In this document: positions 27,007 through 34,835 of the stretch, one piece after another
Numbering within the stretch: position 1 is the stretch's first letter
Layout: every line of letters starts with the position of its first letter
Source of the DNA: Thiosocius sp963736445
GTDB lineage: Bacteria; Pseudomonadota; Gammaproteobacteria; Chromatiales; Chromatiaceae
Direction of reading: 5' to 3'
NCBI GenBank assembly: GCA_963736445.1
Contig: CAVTOY010000008.1
Span: 62,001 to 126,000 of the forward strand
Length of the DNA stretch: 64,000 bases
The notes under the pieces: generated by a model
Seen by the model: the letters and a program-made list of their open reading frames with translations, nothing else
What the model was told of the DNA's origin: nothing
Database searches by the model: none
Made by a program: the position numbers and the translations under genes

Positions 27007-27488
27007 TCATTTGAGCAACAAATCGCCACCGATTGGAAAATATCGAGATGCTGCGTTGATTAGAGAGTTTGAGGTGAACTTCGATACACCGTAAACCTCG
27101 ACACTGACATTGAAATCATCACGAAGCTTGTCCACCAACAAAGCGAAATCGCCATCGCCTGAAACCAAGACAAGCACATCAGTGTCTTTCGCATACTCGA
27201 CCGCGTCCAGGGTTATGCCAATTTCGCAATCACCTTTAGCCGTCCCGTCCGAGCGTTGAATGAACGGTTTCAACTTCACTTCGAAACCGATGGCCTTAAG
27301 AATGTTCTGAAACTGGCGCTGCTTCTCATCGCCCCGGTCAATCGCATAGGCAACGGCTTTGACGACGCGCCTGTTCGAACCCACTATCCGCCAGAACGCG
27401 TTGTAATCGAAATTGCTGCCGAACGCCTTTCGTGTCGTGTCGTGTAGTAGACGTTTTGTACGTCGACAAGGATTACAACCCGTTCCAT
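27007..27488 (-). pseudogene. NYN/LabA-like nuclease gene broken by a pentanucleotide repeat
   Basis: The intact part (27384 down to 27007) encodes the C-terminal three quarters of a LabA-type NYN protein, a PIN-like RNase fold. Motifs are SNRRVVKAVAYAIDRG, then GDCEIGITLDAVEYA and VLVSGDGDFALLVDKLRD, the last holding conserved acidic residues. The natural start is the ATG at 27488 (MERVVILVDVQNVYYTTR). After TTR the frame is lost because CGTGT occurs three times in tandem (27431-27445). With two copies the reading continues perfectly as TTRKAFGSNFDYNAFWRIVG into the rest. It is shown as a pseudogene but may be a reversible slip. Confidence 0.75.
27431..27445 (+). repeat. tandem pentanucleotide CGTGT x3
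   Basis: Three exact CGTGT units lie inside the NYN coding region near its 5' end. Two units restore the family-consensus reading frame; three shift it by 5 bases. The location and unit size are those of a slippage site. Confidence 0.85.
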
Positions 27489-28000
27489 GTGAATCCTTAA
27501 GTTGGCCAACGCCGGCGTACGGGCGCTAAAGGCTTGGGCCGCTACGTGGGCGAGCCGGGCACAGTCAGATTTTATTGAGCCGCTTCGAAATCATACCCTT
27601 CAAGCAGCCGAAGCGTTTCAGAAAGGGGATGGTGTGCTTCGTTGTTGGCATCGACTCATCATTGCATACCGACGCGAAAATCGAAGCGACCCACAATCTC
27701 TGCCCTCGTTCTCCTAACGTGAAGGACAAGTCGTGTGAGCAACGCGAACCATGACTTGTCGTTGTAGTTGGACGAGCCCGGCGGGCTTGCCTCCTTATTT
27801 GATAGGAAATATCTTTCTCGAAACAGCCCCTGAGCAGACCCTGCACAGAGGCCAGTTGAAATCCGGTCTGTCTGGGCGAAGGAATCTGTCGCCGATTAGC
27901 GATCTTTGCCCCAATTTTCCCCGCAAAAAGGCTGATCTCAGCCAAACAAACCCCTCGAGTGTCCGACGACCCGATGTCACAAGGGAAGGGATCGTGTCGG
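27489..28000. other. gene-poor region before the IS91-like element
   Basis: No recognised protein is encoded here. The stretch contains repeat fragment R6 and an inverted repeat GACAAGTC/GACTTGTC (27725-27732 and 27753-27760) followed by a short GC hairpin at about 27774-27787. The right part may include the terminal region of the IS91-like element, whose exact end could not be placed. Confidence 0.4.
27668..27720 (+). repeat. dispersed repeat, left-end fragment (R6)
   Basis: Matches the repeat left end (GCGAAAATCGAAGCGACCCA) and continues weakly through CTCTGCCCTCGTTCTCCTAA. The remaining centre is absent. It follows the NYN gene. Confidence 0.6.
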
Positions 28001-29083
28001 TTACATAGGCGTCCCCCCGCCGTGGTGTTTCGGCCTATCCGGCGGCTGGCGATTTCTCGGATAGGGCATCACAACCAAGCTGACCGCGCCACCACACTGC
28101 CGACAGCACAGTGGTGGCTTTTCTTTCGGTTCGGGTACGCCGATACGCAACAGCACATGCAAGCGCTGTATCCAGCGCTTGGCATTGCCGTGGAGGAAAC
28201 CGTAATCGCGGGTCCGGCGAAAACCTTTGGGCAGGACATGTTGCAGCAGCAGCCACAGGAACTTGGCACCGGGCAGCGTGCGCACCTGGGTAGTACCGCA
28301 GTTGTCCGTGTATCGGAAGCTGACCTCGCCGTTGTGGCAGCTGAGAATATTCTTCTCCGCGATGACCCCGCGATACAGATAGCGTCCCAGATAGAGCAAG
28401 GCCTTCTCGCCGTTGCCAACCGGCTTGACATCGGCTACCCAATCTTTGGGCAGGGTAGCCGTGACCTTCCAACCCCGCTCGCGCATCGCCTCGAACCACT
28501 TGGCGCGAAAGACCTTGGCCAAGGCCTTTTCCGGAAAAAGGAACTTCCCGCGTTTGGTGCGCCATAGGTGGTGCGCCGTATCGAGGGCCCCCGCCGGGAT
28601 GACGAGATGCACGTGGGGATGGTAGTCCAAGGCCCGGCTATGGGTGTGTAACACCGCGGTCGCGCCCAAGTGACCCTGGAGCTGCGGGTCATTCAGACCG
28701 AACTGGGCCAGAGTCTGCCAAGCGGTGCGGATCAGTCGATCGTAGACCTCGCGCTGATTCGCATAGGCGAACGCGCGCAGCTGCGCCGGCAGGGTAAAGG
28801 TCACCAGGTAGTAGTCGACCGGCAGCAACTTCGCCCGCTGTCGCACCAGCCACTGCTCTACCGCGGCGTTCTGGCAGTGCGGGCAGAACCGGTGACCACA
28901 CGACAGCGCAAAGGCCGCCTCCTGTTGACAGTCATGGCAGTGGATCTTCGCCGTGCCGGCTTCCTCGGTCCGACAATGCAAGACCGCGGACAGCGCAGCG
29001 TAGTGGCTCGGCAGCAGTTGATCGGCATAATCGGCGTGTAGCTCCGTCAGAAAGGTCTCGACGACCTCAGCCAGACGCATCAT
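28001..29083 (-). CDS. IS91-family transposase
   Basis: The 360-residue transposase has an N-terminal zinc-binding domain (CHDCQQEAAFALSCGHRFCP-type cysteines and histidines), the HUH motif in YHPHVHLVIPAG, a catalytic tyrosine region around KALLYLGRYLYRGVI with two closely spaced tyrosines, and a C-terminal CxxC pair (CCRQCGG). It nicks single-stranded DNA for rolling-circle-like transposition. Its ATG overlaps the end of the recombinase gene by 4 bases, so the two are co-translated. No frameshift is seen. Confidence 0.92.
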   Translation of the reverse strand: MMRLAEVVETFLTELHADYADQLLPSHYAALSAVLHCRTEEAGTAKIHCHDCQQEAAFALSCGHRFCPHCQNAAVEQWLVRQRAKLLPVDYYLVTFTLPAQLRAFAYANQREVYDRLIRTAWQTLAQFGLNDPQLQGHLGATAVLHTHSRALDYHPHVHLVIPAGALDTAHHLWRTKRGKFLFPEKALAKVFRAKWFEAMRERGWKVTATLPKDWVADVKPVGNGEKALLYLGRYLYRGVIAEKNILSCHNGEVSFRYTDNCGTTQVRTLPGAKFLWLLLQHVLPKGFRRTRDYGFLHGNAKRWIQRLHVLLRIGVPEPKEKPPLCCRQCGGAVSLVVMPYPRNRQPPDRPKHHGGGTPM

Positions 29084-29988
29084 GACGCATCCTTCCAGCG
29101 CAGGACGAAGGACTCGAGCAGCTGACCCTGACGTTCCCGTGCCTGGGCGCGGGTCACCTCCGTCAGATGCGCGTAGCGGGCTGTGGTCGAAGGGCTCTCA
29201 TGGCCGAGCATGGCCTGCAGCTCACGCAGGTCAACACCCAACTCGAGCATATGGGTCGCGAAAAGGTGACGAAGCGAGTGCACCGTAATCCGCCGGTGGA
29301 TACCACAGTCCGCCACCGTGGCGCGCATGGCAGCCTGGACCCCGCCCGCACGCATCGGGGTTTTGGCCCGGCGCATGTGATCTAAGCCCCCATGGGGGTT
29401 GGGAAACAGCAGACGCGGGTGACGGTGCGTTCGCCACCACCGACGCAGTGTGCGCAACAATGGCGCCGGCATCGACACATAGCGATCTCTGTTGCCCTTT
29501 CCGCTGCGCACATGGATACGCAGGCGCTGCGCATCGATGTCACCAACCTGAAGCCGCAACCCCTCGGTCAAACGTAACCCCGTGCTATAGAGGGTCACAA
29601 AATAGACCCGATAGCGGCGTTGACGCACGGCATTGAGCAACTGATGGGTCTCAGGGCGCGTCAGCACATCGGGCAGCCGCGTCACGTTCGGCGGCTTGAC
29701 GATATCGACCCAGTCCCAAGGCCTCTCCAGGACATGGCGATAGAAGAACTGCAACCCGCAGCGATCGAGCTTGACGGTGCTCCAAGAATGGGTTTCTAGC
29801 AACTGGGCGAAGTACGCCTTCAGCTCCTCAGCCGTCAGGTCTTCCGGACAGCGGTCAAAATAATCCGTCACTCGGCGGATGGCCCGGGAATAGGCGTCGA
29901 TCGTGGCGGTGGCCTTGCCTTGCAGGTTCAAGGCCCGCTGCATCGTCTCATAGAGGCGGGTGAAGCGCGTTTGCTCGGTGGGGTTCAT
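29080..29988 (-). CDS. tyrosine recombinase of the IS91-like element
   Basis: The 302-residue phage-integrase-family protein has an N-terminal core-binding SAM-like domain (about residues 15-100) and a catalytic domain with all landmarks: Arg in STGLRLTEG, HSLRHLFATHML (HxxR), and LGHESPSTTARYAH (His and the nucleophilic Tyr). The start at 29988 is chosen for its GGGAG 8 bases upstream, although the frame opens at 30030. Some IS91 relatives carry such a recombinase, perhaps to resolve intermediates. The context argues against its being an integron integrase. Confidence 0.9.
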   Translation of the reverse strand: MNPTEQTRFTRLYETMQRALNLQGKATATIDAYSRAIRRVTDYFDRCPEDLTAEELKAYFAQLLETHSWSTVKLDRCGLQFFYRHVLERPWDWVDIVKPPNVTRLPDVLTRPETHQLLNAVRQRRYRVYFVTLYSTGLRLTEGLRLQVGDIDAQRLRIHVRSGKGNRDRYVSMPAPLLRTLRRWWRTHRHPRLLFPNPHGGLDHMRRAKTPMRAGGVQAAMRATVADCGIHRRITVHSLRHLFATHMLELGVDLRELQAMLGHESPSTTARYAHLTEVTRAQARERQGQLLESFVLRWKDAS

Positions 29989-30012
29989 GACAATAATCTC
30001 CCAACATTGTGA

Positions 30013-30042
30013 CGCGGAAACCGCGACCACCCGAAGGGGTGG
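30013..30042. other. two tandem hairpins at the element end
   Basis: CGCGG-AAA-CCGCG (30013-30025) and CCACCC-GAAG-GGGTGG (30027-30042) are perfect and nearly adjacent. They sit just outside the recombinase gene, where IS91-type elements have their replication origin or terminator. They are a structural candidate for a HUH-transposase recognition site. Confidence 0.6.
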
Positions 30043-30138
30043 CAGGGAGATTATGGAAAGCGAGGACTATGGAAAACCTGCCGCGCAGCGGCTCCGTCCA
30101 ACACCCTGATTTGCGCAGGCCTTTGGTTCTGCCCCAAA

Positions 30139-30303
30139 CTTAACTCGTTCAATTCCTTCGCGAAATCACCAGGACACCCCATTGAGCCACCGCCCCAGGA
30201 AAAGGTTCGGCCAGAAGTGTTGCCCGGAATGGTTTTTCTGCAGATTACGCGGAGTTCGACAAGCGGGATTGACGAGTATCGACAATATCGCCGACAGCTG
30301 GAA
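30139..30303 (+). repeat. dispersed repeat, centre and right part (R7)
   Basis: The copy lacks the left third but holds the centre (CTTAACTC, CAATTCCTTCGCGAAATCAC, TTGAGCCACCGCCCCAGGAA) and an excellent right part (GGTTCGGCCAGAAGTGTTGC, TGGTTTTTCTGCAGATTACG, TCGACAATATCGCCGACAGC). It lies between the IS91-like element and a RAYT remnant. Confidence 0.85.
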
Positions 30304-30338
30304 ACGTTTTGATTGGGGCATGTCCCCCAAAATCCGCG

Positions 30339-30542
30339 AATGCAGTTGAACGTCAGTCGTCCTATCGAAGTTTGTTCGATCACGATGTTTCTCAACCGAC
30401 TTTGGTTGAAATCAGGGAATCGGCCAACAAGGACTGGGCCTTGGGTAGGCCACACTTTCTCGATAAGGTTGAGCCGATGATCGATCGGTCAGTGCGAAAG
30501 CAAGCCCGCGGAGGCGACCGCAAATCCACTGAATATCACTGA
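30339..30542 (+). pseudogene. C-terminal remnant of a REP-associated (RAYT) transposase
   Basis: Translation gives the closing segment typical of IS200-like RAYT proteins: ERQSSYRSLFDHDV, then a helix ending in the strongly conserved NKDWALGRPHFLDKVEPMI and a basic tail with GGDRK. The catalytic HUH and tyrosine part is absent. Immediately upstream is repeat copy R7. RAYT enzymes mobilise short palindromic repeats, which makes the neighbourhood notable, though the link is only positional. Confidence 0.7.
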
Positions 30543-30651
30543 ACCCGCGAGATCAATTGAAACTGAACCCTTTGATCCCATATTCCTGTCGATACACACC
30601 GTCCGCTGGCATGGTGGCAGCCGCGAAAAACGGCCGCCACCCCGGGCACAA

Positions 30652-32748
30652 TCAGCCGGCGCCCGCACTGCTGGCCGGCGGCTCTGCCTGGAACGGCTTC
30701 CGTTCTGGCGTCAGGTCCTTTGCCCCGGTGCCAGGCATCATCTCGAAGCCGAGATCGAACTGCACCAGCATCGTCTTGAGCTGCTCATATGGCTCGCGGT
30801 TTCCTTCTAGCTTCGCCTTGCCTGACTTGATCTGCTCATCGAAGGTCACTGCACCCATCATGGTCTTCTCCAGATCGGCGCGATTGATGGTGACGGTCAG
30901 TTCCGCATCATTGGCCTGGAAACCAGCGATGTTGGTCAGGGTACCGTTGCTCAGCTCGAGGACAAATTTTTCGTCGTTATCCGGGGTGATCAGATTGATC
31001 TTGAATGCGTGATCCCCGGCCTTCTTGCTGTCCAGGCGAACACCGAGGAAATCGAGCCACAACTCGGTAGTCATTGCACGGATCATGTCTGGGCCCGTGG
31101 TCTTGGGCGACGCACCGCTCGGTATCCCGTTGCGCAGTTCGTAGGCCGCAGCGAGGAAGGAGTTGCGCACACTGGGGCTCTCCTTCTGGTAGCCTGTCTG
31201 TTCGAACACGTCAGCGAGCAGGTCCTTGGCCTCCTGGTTCTGCGGCTCGGCATAAACCAGCTTGTTCAGGATCTCCTGCGCATGGTGGTACTTGCCTTCG
31301 TCGTAAAGTGCCTTGCCCTTGGCCAGGATCGGCTTGGCGCCACCCATCATCTGGACATACAGCGGCGCGGAGTCCTCGGGCGACAACGGGATGAGAGTGG
31401 TCGGGTTGCCGTCCCAGTAGCCGAGGTAGCGATTGACCACCGCACGGCTGTTGTGCTCGACCGAGCCATGATAGCTGCGCGCCGACCACTGTTGCTGCAG
31501 ACTCTCCGGCACCCGGTACACATTGTGGATCTGGTTGATGGTGACGCCCTGGTTGGCCAGGTACAGCACCCCATTATTGAGGTTAGCGTAGGTATCGCGC
31601 TGCGAACGCATGACTTCCTGAATGCGTTCATTACCCCAACGCGGCCAGCTGTGCGAGGCGAACATGACTTCCGCGTCCTGGCCAAACAGATACAGCGCTT
31701 TGTTGATCTGCTTCGACCATTCCAGCGCATCGCGCACCAGAGCGCCACGCAGTGTGTAGATGTTATGGATAGTCCCGGTGATGTTCTCTGCGGCCCAGAA
31801 GGCCTTCAGGTCCGGGAACCAGGTATTCATCTCGGCCGGTGCCTCGGTGCCCGGGGTGTTCTGAAATACCATCTTGACGCCATCGACGGTCAGTTCCTCG
31901 ATGTCGTCTTTGATAACGAGGTTTGGCGGAATGAGCCCTAGGTTACCCGCGGCCGTGTTCTTGCCGATCGACTGGTCGACGTGACCGAAGGGGCTGCGCG
32001 GCAGCAACACGCCGTACTGGAAGAACAGGCGCCGGCTCATCGCATTGCCCGCGTAGACATTTTCGGAGACCGCATGGTCCATGAAACCCACCGGTGCGAT
32101 AACCTTGACCTTGCCGCTTTGTACATCGGCCTCGTCGACGACACCGCGCACCCCACCGAAGTGGTCGGCATGCGAGTGCGAGTAGACTACAGCTACCACC
32201 GGGCGCTCACCCAGTTGTTCATTGATGAACTTCAGCGCAGCCGCGGCCGTCTCCTTGGCGGTCAGCGGATCGAATATGATCCAGCCAGTATCACCCTTGA
32301 TGAAGCTGATGTTGGCGAGATCATAGCCACGTACCTGGTAGATCTTGTCGGGCATGACTTCGTAAAGGCCGTATTCCATGTTCAGGATCGCCTGGCGCTG
32401 TAGCGATGGATGGATGGTGTCGAAATCCTTGCCCTGCAATAGCCAATCGTAGCTGCCGATGTCCCAGGCCACGTGACCGGCCTCGGCCTTGATCTGTTTG
32501 TAATCCGGCGCCGCGATAAAGCCCTTCTTGGCTTCATCAAAGTCGCGCTTGTCTTCAAACGGCAGCATTGCGCGCTGCTGCTTCTGCGCATCGACGGTGA
32601 ATGTGGACGGAAGCTTGCCTTTCGGGTCGAAGTGCTTCGTTGGGTCAGCAGCAACGACCTCACCGCCACCGGCGGCCCATGCGGTGCCGACACAGACCAC
32701 AAGCGAGGCAGCTGCGGCTGCGTGCAAGATATTCTTTAGGGACATCAT
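30652..32748 (-). CDS. SdsA1-type alkylsulfatase
   Basis: The 698-residue exported enzyme has a signal peptide (about residues 1-26), a metallo-beta-lactamase domain with HxHxDH in SHSHADHFGG (about 191-196), an alpha-helical dimerisation domain (about 420-530) and a C-terminal SCP2-like lipid-binding domain (about 560-685). This is the full layout of SdsA1/BDS1 linear primary alkylsulfatases, which use two zinc ions to hydrolyse sulfate esters such as dodecyl sulfate. A divergent AraC regulator starts 176 bp away and likely controls it. Downstream lies the repeat and RAYT scrap region. Confidence 0.93.
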   Translation of the reverse strand: MMSLKNILHAAAAASLVVCVGTAWAAGGGEVVAADPTKHFDPKGKLPSTFTVDAQKQQRAMLPFEDKRDFDEAKKGFIAAPDYKQIKAEAGHVAWDIGSYDWLLQGKDFDTIHPSLQRQAILNMEYGLYEVMPDKIYQVRGYDLANISFIKGDTGWIIFDPLTAKETAAAALKFINEQLGERPVVAVVYSHSHADHFGGVRGVVDEADVQSGKVKVIAPVGFMDHAVSENVYAGNAMSRRLFFQYGVLLPRSPFGHVDQSIGKNTAAGNLGLIPPNLVIKDDIEELTVDGVKMVFQNTPGTEAPAEMNTWFPDLKAFWAAENITGTIHNIYTLRGALVRDALEWSKQINKALYLFGQDAEVMFASHSWPRWGNERIQEVMRSQRDTYANLNNGVLYLANQGVTINQIHNVYRVPESLQQQWSARSYHGSVEHNSRAVVNRYLGYWDGNPTTLIPLSPEDSAPLYVQMMGGAKPILAKGKALYDEGKYHHAQEILNKLVYAEPQNQEAKDLLADVFEQTGYQKESPSVRNSFLAAAYELRNGIPSGASPKTTGPDMIRAMTTELWLDFLGVRLDSKKAGDHAFKINLITPDNDEKFVLELSNGTLTNIAGFQANDAELTVTINRADLEKTMMGAVTFDEQIKSGKAKLEGNREPYEQLKTMLVQFDLGFEMMPGTGAKDLTPERKPFQAEPPASSAGAG

Positions 32749-32924
32749 TCTTTCCTCCTGTTGAGCAATTGCTTCGATTGCGGCAATGCCCCCCGGACAG
32801 AGATCCAGGAAATATCAGACACGGCAATCAAGCAAGTAGCGCTTGGCCAAAAGCGATGGCTACCTTACACGGTGGCCATATAGGCCGGTATATCCATTTT
32901 TCGACAAAACGCCCTGGGGAGAAC
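32749..32924. promoter_or_regulatory. divergent control region, alkylsulfatase/AraC
   Basis: The region separates the two divergent starts. A dyad ATATA-GGCCGG-TATAT lies at 32878-32893, inside a stretch where GGCC is repeated, and is a plausible operator or overlapping promoter. AGGAGG-type ribosome sites are clear on both sides (TCCTCC at 32753-32759 on the alkylsulfatase side, GGGGAG at 32917-32922 on the regulator side). Confidence 0.5.
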
Positions 32925-33917
32925 ATGGAAACGGCAAATCCCAGAGCACTTGTCACCGCCCTGCACCTCGACTCCTTCAACCCGGAAATCATGGAAGAGA
33001 CGGTAAGAGGTGCTGCATTCGAGCATGTTCAGCTTGCGCGCGGCCGCTTCCGCGCACGGCTCCTGACTGTCCAACGGGCAGATAAACGCCTGGACTACGG
33101 CCGCTACAACCTGCCGCTGCACGCCCGGGGGCCGATGCCAAGTACCCACTTGACCCTGGGGTTTATTTTCAACAGCAACGGGGCTGCACGCCTGAACGGA
33201 TACGAAATCGAGCGGCCCGCACTGGTCTTGCTGGGCGAAGGGTCAGAGCTTGACTTCCGCATGGCACCGGGCTCGGAGTGGCTGGCTTTTCAGGTGCAAA
33301 GGGAAAGCCTGGAACGGCTCGGCATGGCCCTGCCGGACCGCCCCAATAAGGTCTTCCACATTGCGCCTGAGGATGAGTGGCAGACAGAGCGTAATCTGCG
33401 CGCGGCCGTTGCCGGTCTGCACGAAGTCTCCGTGAGAAGCGCCACCATCGCTGACCCCGACGGATATTGCCAAAAGATCTTTGCAAGTATGCTGGACAGT
33501 TTCTGCGCTGCACTTCAGGAAACAGATTTCCAGCTCGGTATTCGGCCTCGCGACCGCGCACGGGAGAATCGCCTGGCTAGGCACGCAATTGATTTCATCG
33601 ATGCTCACTTCGGCGAGACGCTCCATATCGGATTGATGTGTGCCGAGCTGGAAACCAATTCGAAGGCCCTGGAGCGGGCGTTTCTGAACTACACTGGTTT
33701 GACGCCCAAGCGATATCTCGACTTTGTACGCCTCTCCAAGGCGCGGCGCCTGCTAATCCAGACGCGCGAAGCCCAATGTTCAATTTCAGACACCGCCATT
33801 TCATGCGGCATCAATCATCTGGGGAGGTTTGCCTCACTGTACAAGGCCACTTTTGACGAACTCCCCTCGCAGACCGCTGACAGTGGAGCACTTCGTCGGC
33901 GCGACGAATCGAGATAA
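32925..33917 (+). CDS. AraC-family transcriptional regulator
   Basis: The 330-residue protein has an N-terminal ligand-sensing domain (about 1-220) and a C-terminal AraC DNA-binding domain with a first helix-turn-helix around LHIGLMCAELETNSKALERA and a second in SDTAISCGINHLGRFASLYK. The start at 32925 is set by GGGGAG three bases upstream; the frame is open to 32601 but without domain content. The divergent alkylsulfatase is the probable target, with an alkyl sulfate or its alcohol as a plausible inducer. Confidence 0.88.
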   Translation: METANPRALVTALHLDSFNPEIMEETVRGAAFEHVQLARGRFRARLLTVQRADKRLDYGRYNLPLHARGPMPSTHLTLGFIFNSNGAARLNGYEIERPALVLLGEGSELDFRMAPGSEWLAFQVQRESLERLGMALPDRPNKVFHIAPEDEWQTERNLRAAVAGLHEVSVRSATIADPDGYCQKIFASMLDSFCAALQETDFQLGIRPRDRARENRLARHAIDFIDAHFGETLHIGLMCAELETNSKALERAFLNYTGLTPKRYLDFVRLSKARRLLIQTREAQCSISDTAISCGINHLGRFASLYKATFDELPSQTADSGALRRRDESR

Positions 33918-34050
33918 CGGGAATCAGCAACTTCGGAGCGTCGTCGATGTCCGGAAGCGTCAAACTAACCGGCACTAAGAATTGTAGGTGTGGTCGGGCA
34001 AAGCTGGCCCGCGATATGGCCGATCACCTGGTTGAATCAGTACCGATCTC

Positions 34051-34300
34051 AACCGCCGCGAAAATCGAAGCGACCCACTCTCTTCTCCCACAGGTACTTA
34101 ACTCGCTGATCCCCGTGGGCATTCCCAATCCACTCCTTCATAATTCGCTGAATTCTTTGTCAATTGGAAGGCTAACCCCTTGAGCCACCGCCCCAGGAAA
34201 AGGTTCGGCCAGTACTGTTGCCCGGAGTGGTCTTTCTTCGGTTTAAGCGGCGTTAGTAAGGTGGCAGTAAGGTCTGTCGACGATATCGCCGAAAGTTGTG
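34051..34300 (+). repeat. dispersed repeat, long copy (R8)
   Basis: A nearly full copy: left end (CGCCGCGAAAATCGAAGCGA), GATCCCCGTGGGCATTCCCA, CTTCATAATTCGCTGAATTC, CTTGAGCCACCGCCCCAGGA, GGTTCGGCCAGTACTGTTGC, and the right end TCGACGATATCGCCG. It lies between the AraC gene and the CPA2 antiporter. Confidence 0.88.
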
Positions 34301-34835
34301 AGACGCCATCGCGTTGTACTCTTATTGGCGATACATAAGTCAAGGGCTTTCCGTACTGCTAACGATCTGTTGTGATGCGTGGCACCTTTCCTTAAGAGAC
34401 ACAGCATGTCTGGCACAAGCAGAAAACAGCGAATCGATGCCGATGCTTTCGCTGCGCACCATGCTGGCCTTCAGCCAACGACAGCATTCAGTCGCAGAGA
34501 TCCATACAAGAAAGTATCTGGTATCGTTCTTACCAATTTAATTAGACAGTCGTCATTACGTCCATTACCGGGGAGGCTGGCCTGTGGCGACGCAGCGGCC
34601 GACTGATGAAGAGCATCATGCTAAGAACGACTTCAAAGCTGGCGGCATGCGCTGGCATGACGATTGAGTGCGGCTTGATCTGTGGTCGTTTCGAGCGCGT
34701 AGGCGATACATGCAACAAGCTCCGCGTCCGGCGCGATTCGCTGCGGTTGTCGCGTCCAAAGCGAACCGGATTGAACGCATTGTCCGTTCCGCTCGGGCTC
34801 TATAATTGAACGTATTCGAACAGCGATTGGCCTGA
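34301..34835. other. 535-bp region without a gene, with a promoter at its right end
   Basis: No recognised protein frame was found; the short frames present are shadow-like. The right end contains a perfect TATAAT close to the antiporter gene. Confidence 0.45.
34780..34806 (+). promoter_or_regulatory. candidate sigma-70 promoter of the CPA2 antiporter
   Basis: A perfect -10 TATAAT lies at 34801-34806 with a -35-like TTGTCC at 34780-34785, spacing 15. The spacing is short, so activity may need help. The antiporter ATG follows 29 bases after the -10. Confidence 0.45.

Larger units (their letters stand above)
28001..30050 (-). mobile_element. IS91-like element with HUH transposase and tyrosine recombinase
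   Basis: Two overlapping minus-strand genes, a tyrosine recombinase followed by an IS91-type transposase, form a compact element of roughly 2 kb. Upstream of the recombinase start are two adjacent perfect hairpins at 30013-30025 and 30027-30042, like the subterminal hairpins at one end of rolling-circle IS91 elements. The outer ends are estimates: IS91 elements make no target duplication, and the true termini were not defined here. Both genes are intact, so the element could be active. Confidence 0.75.
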
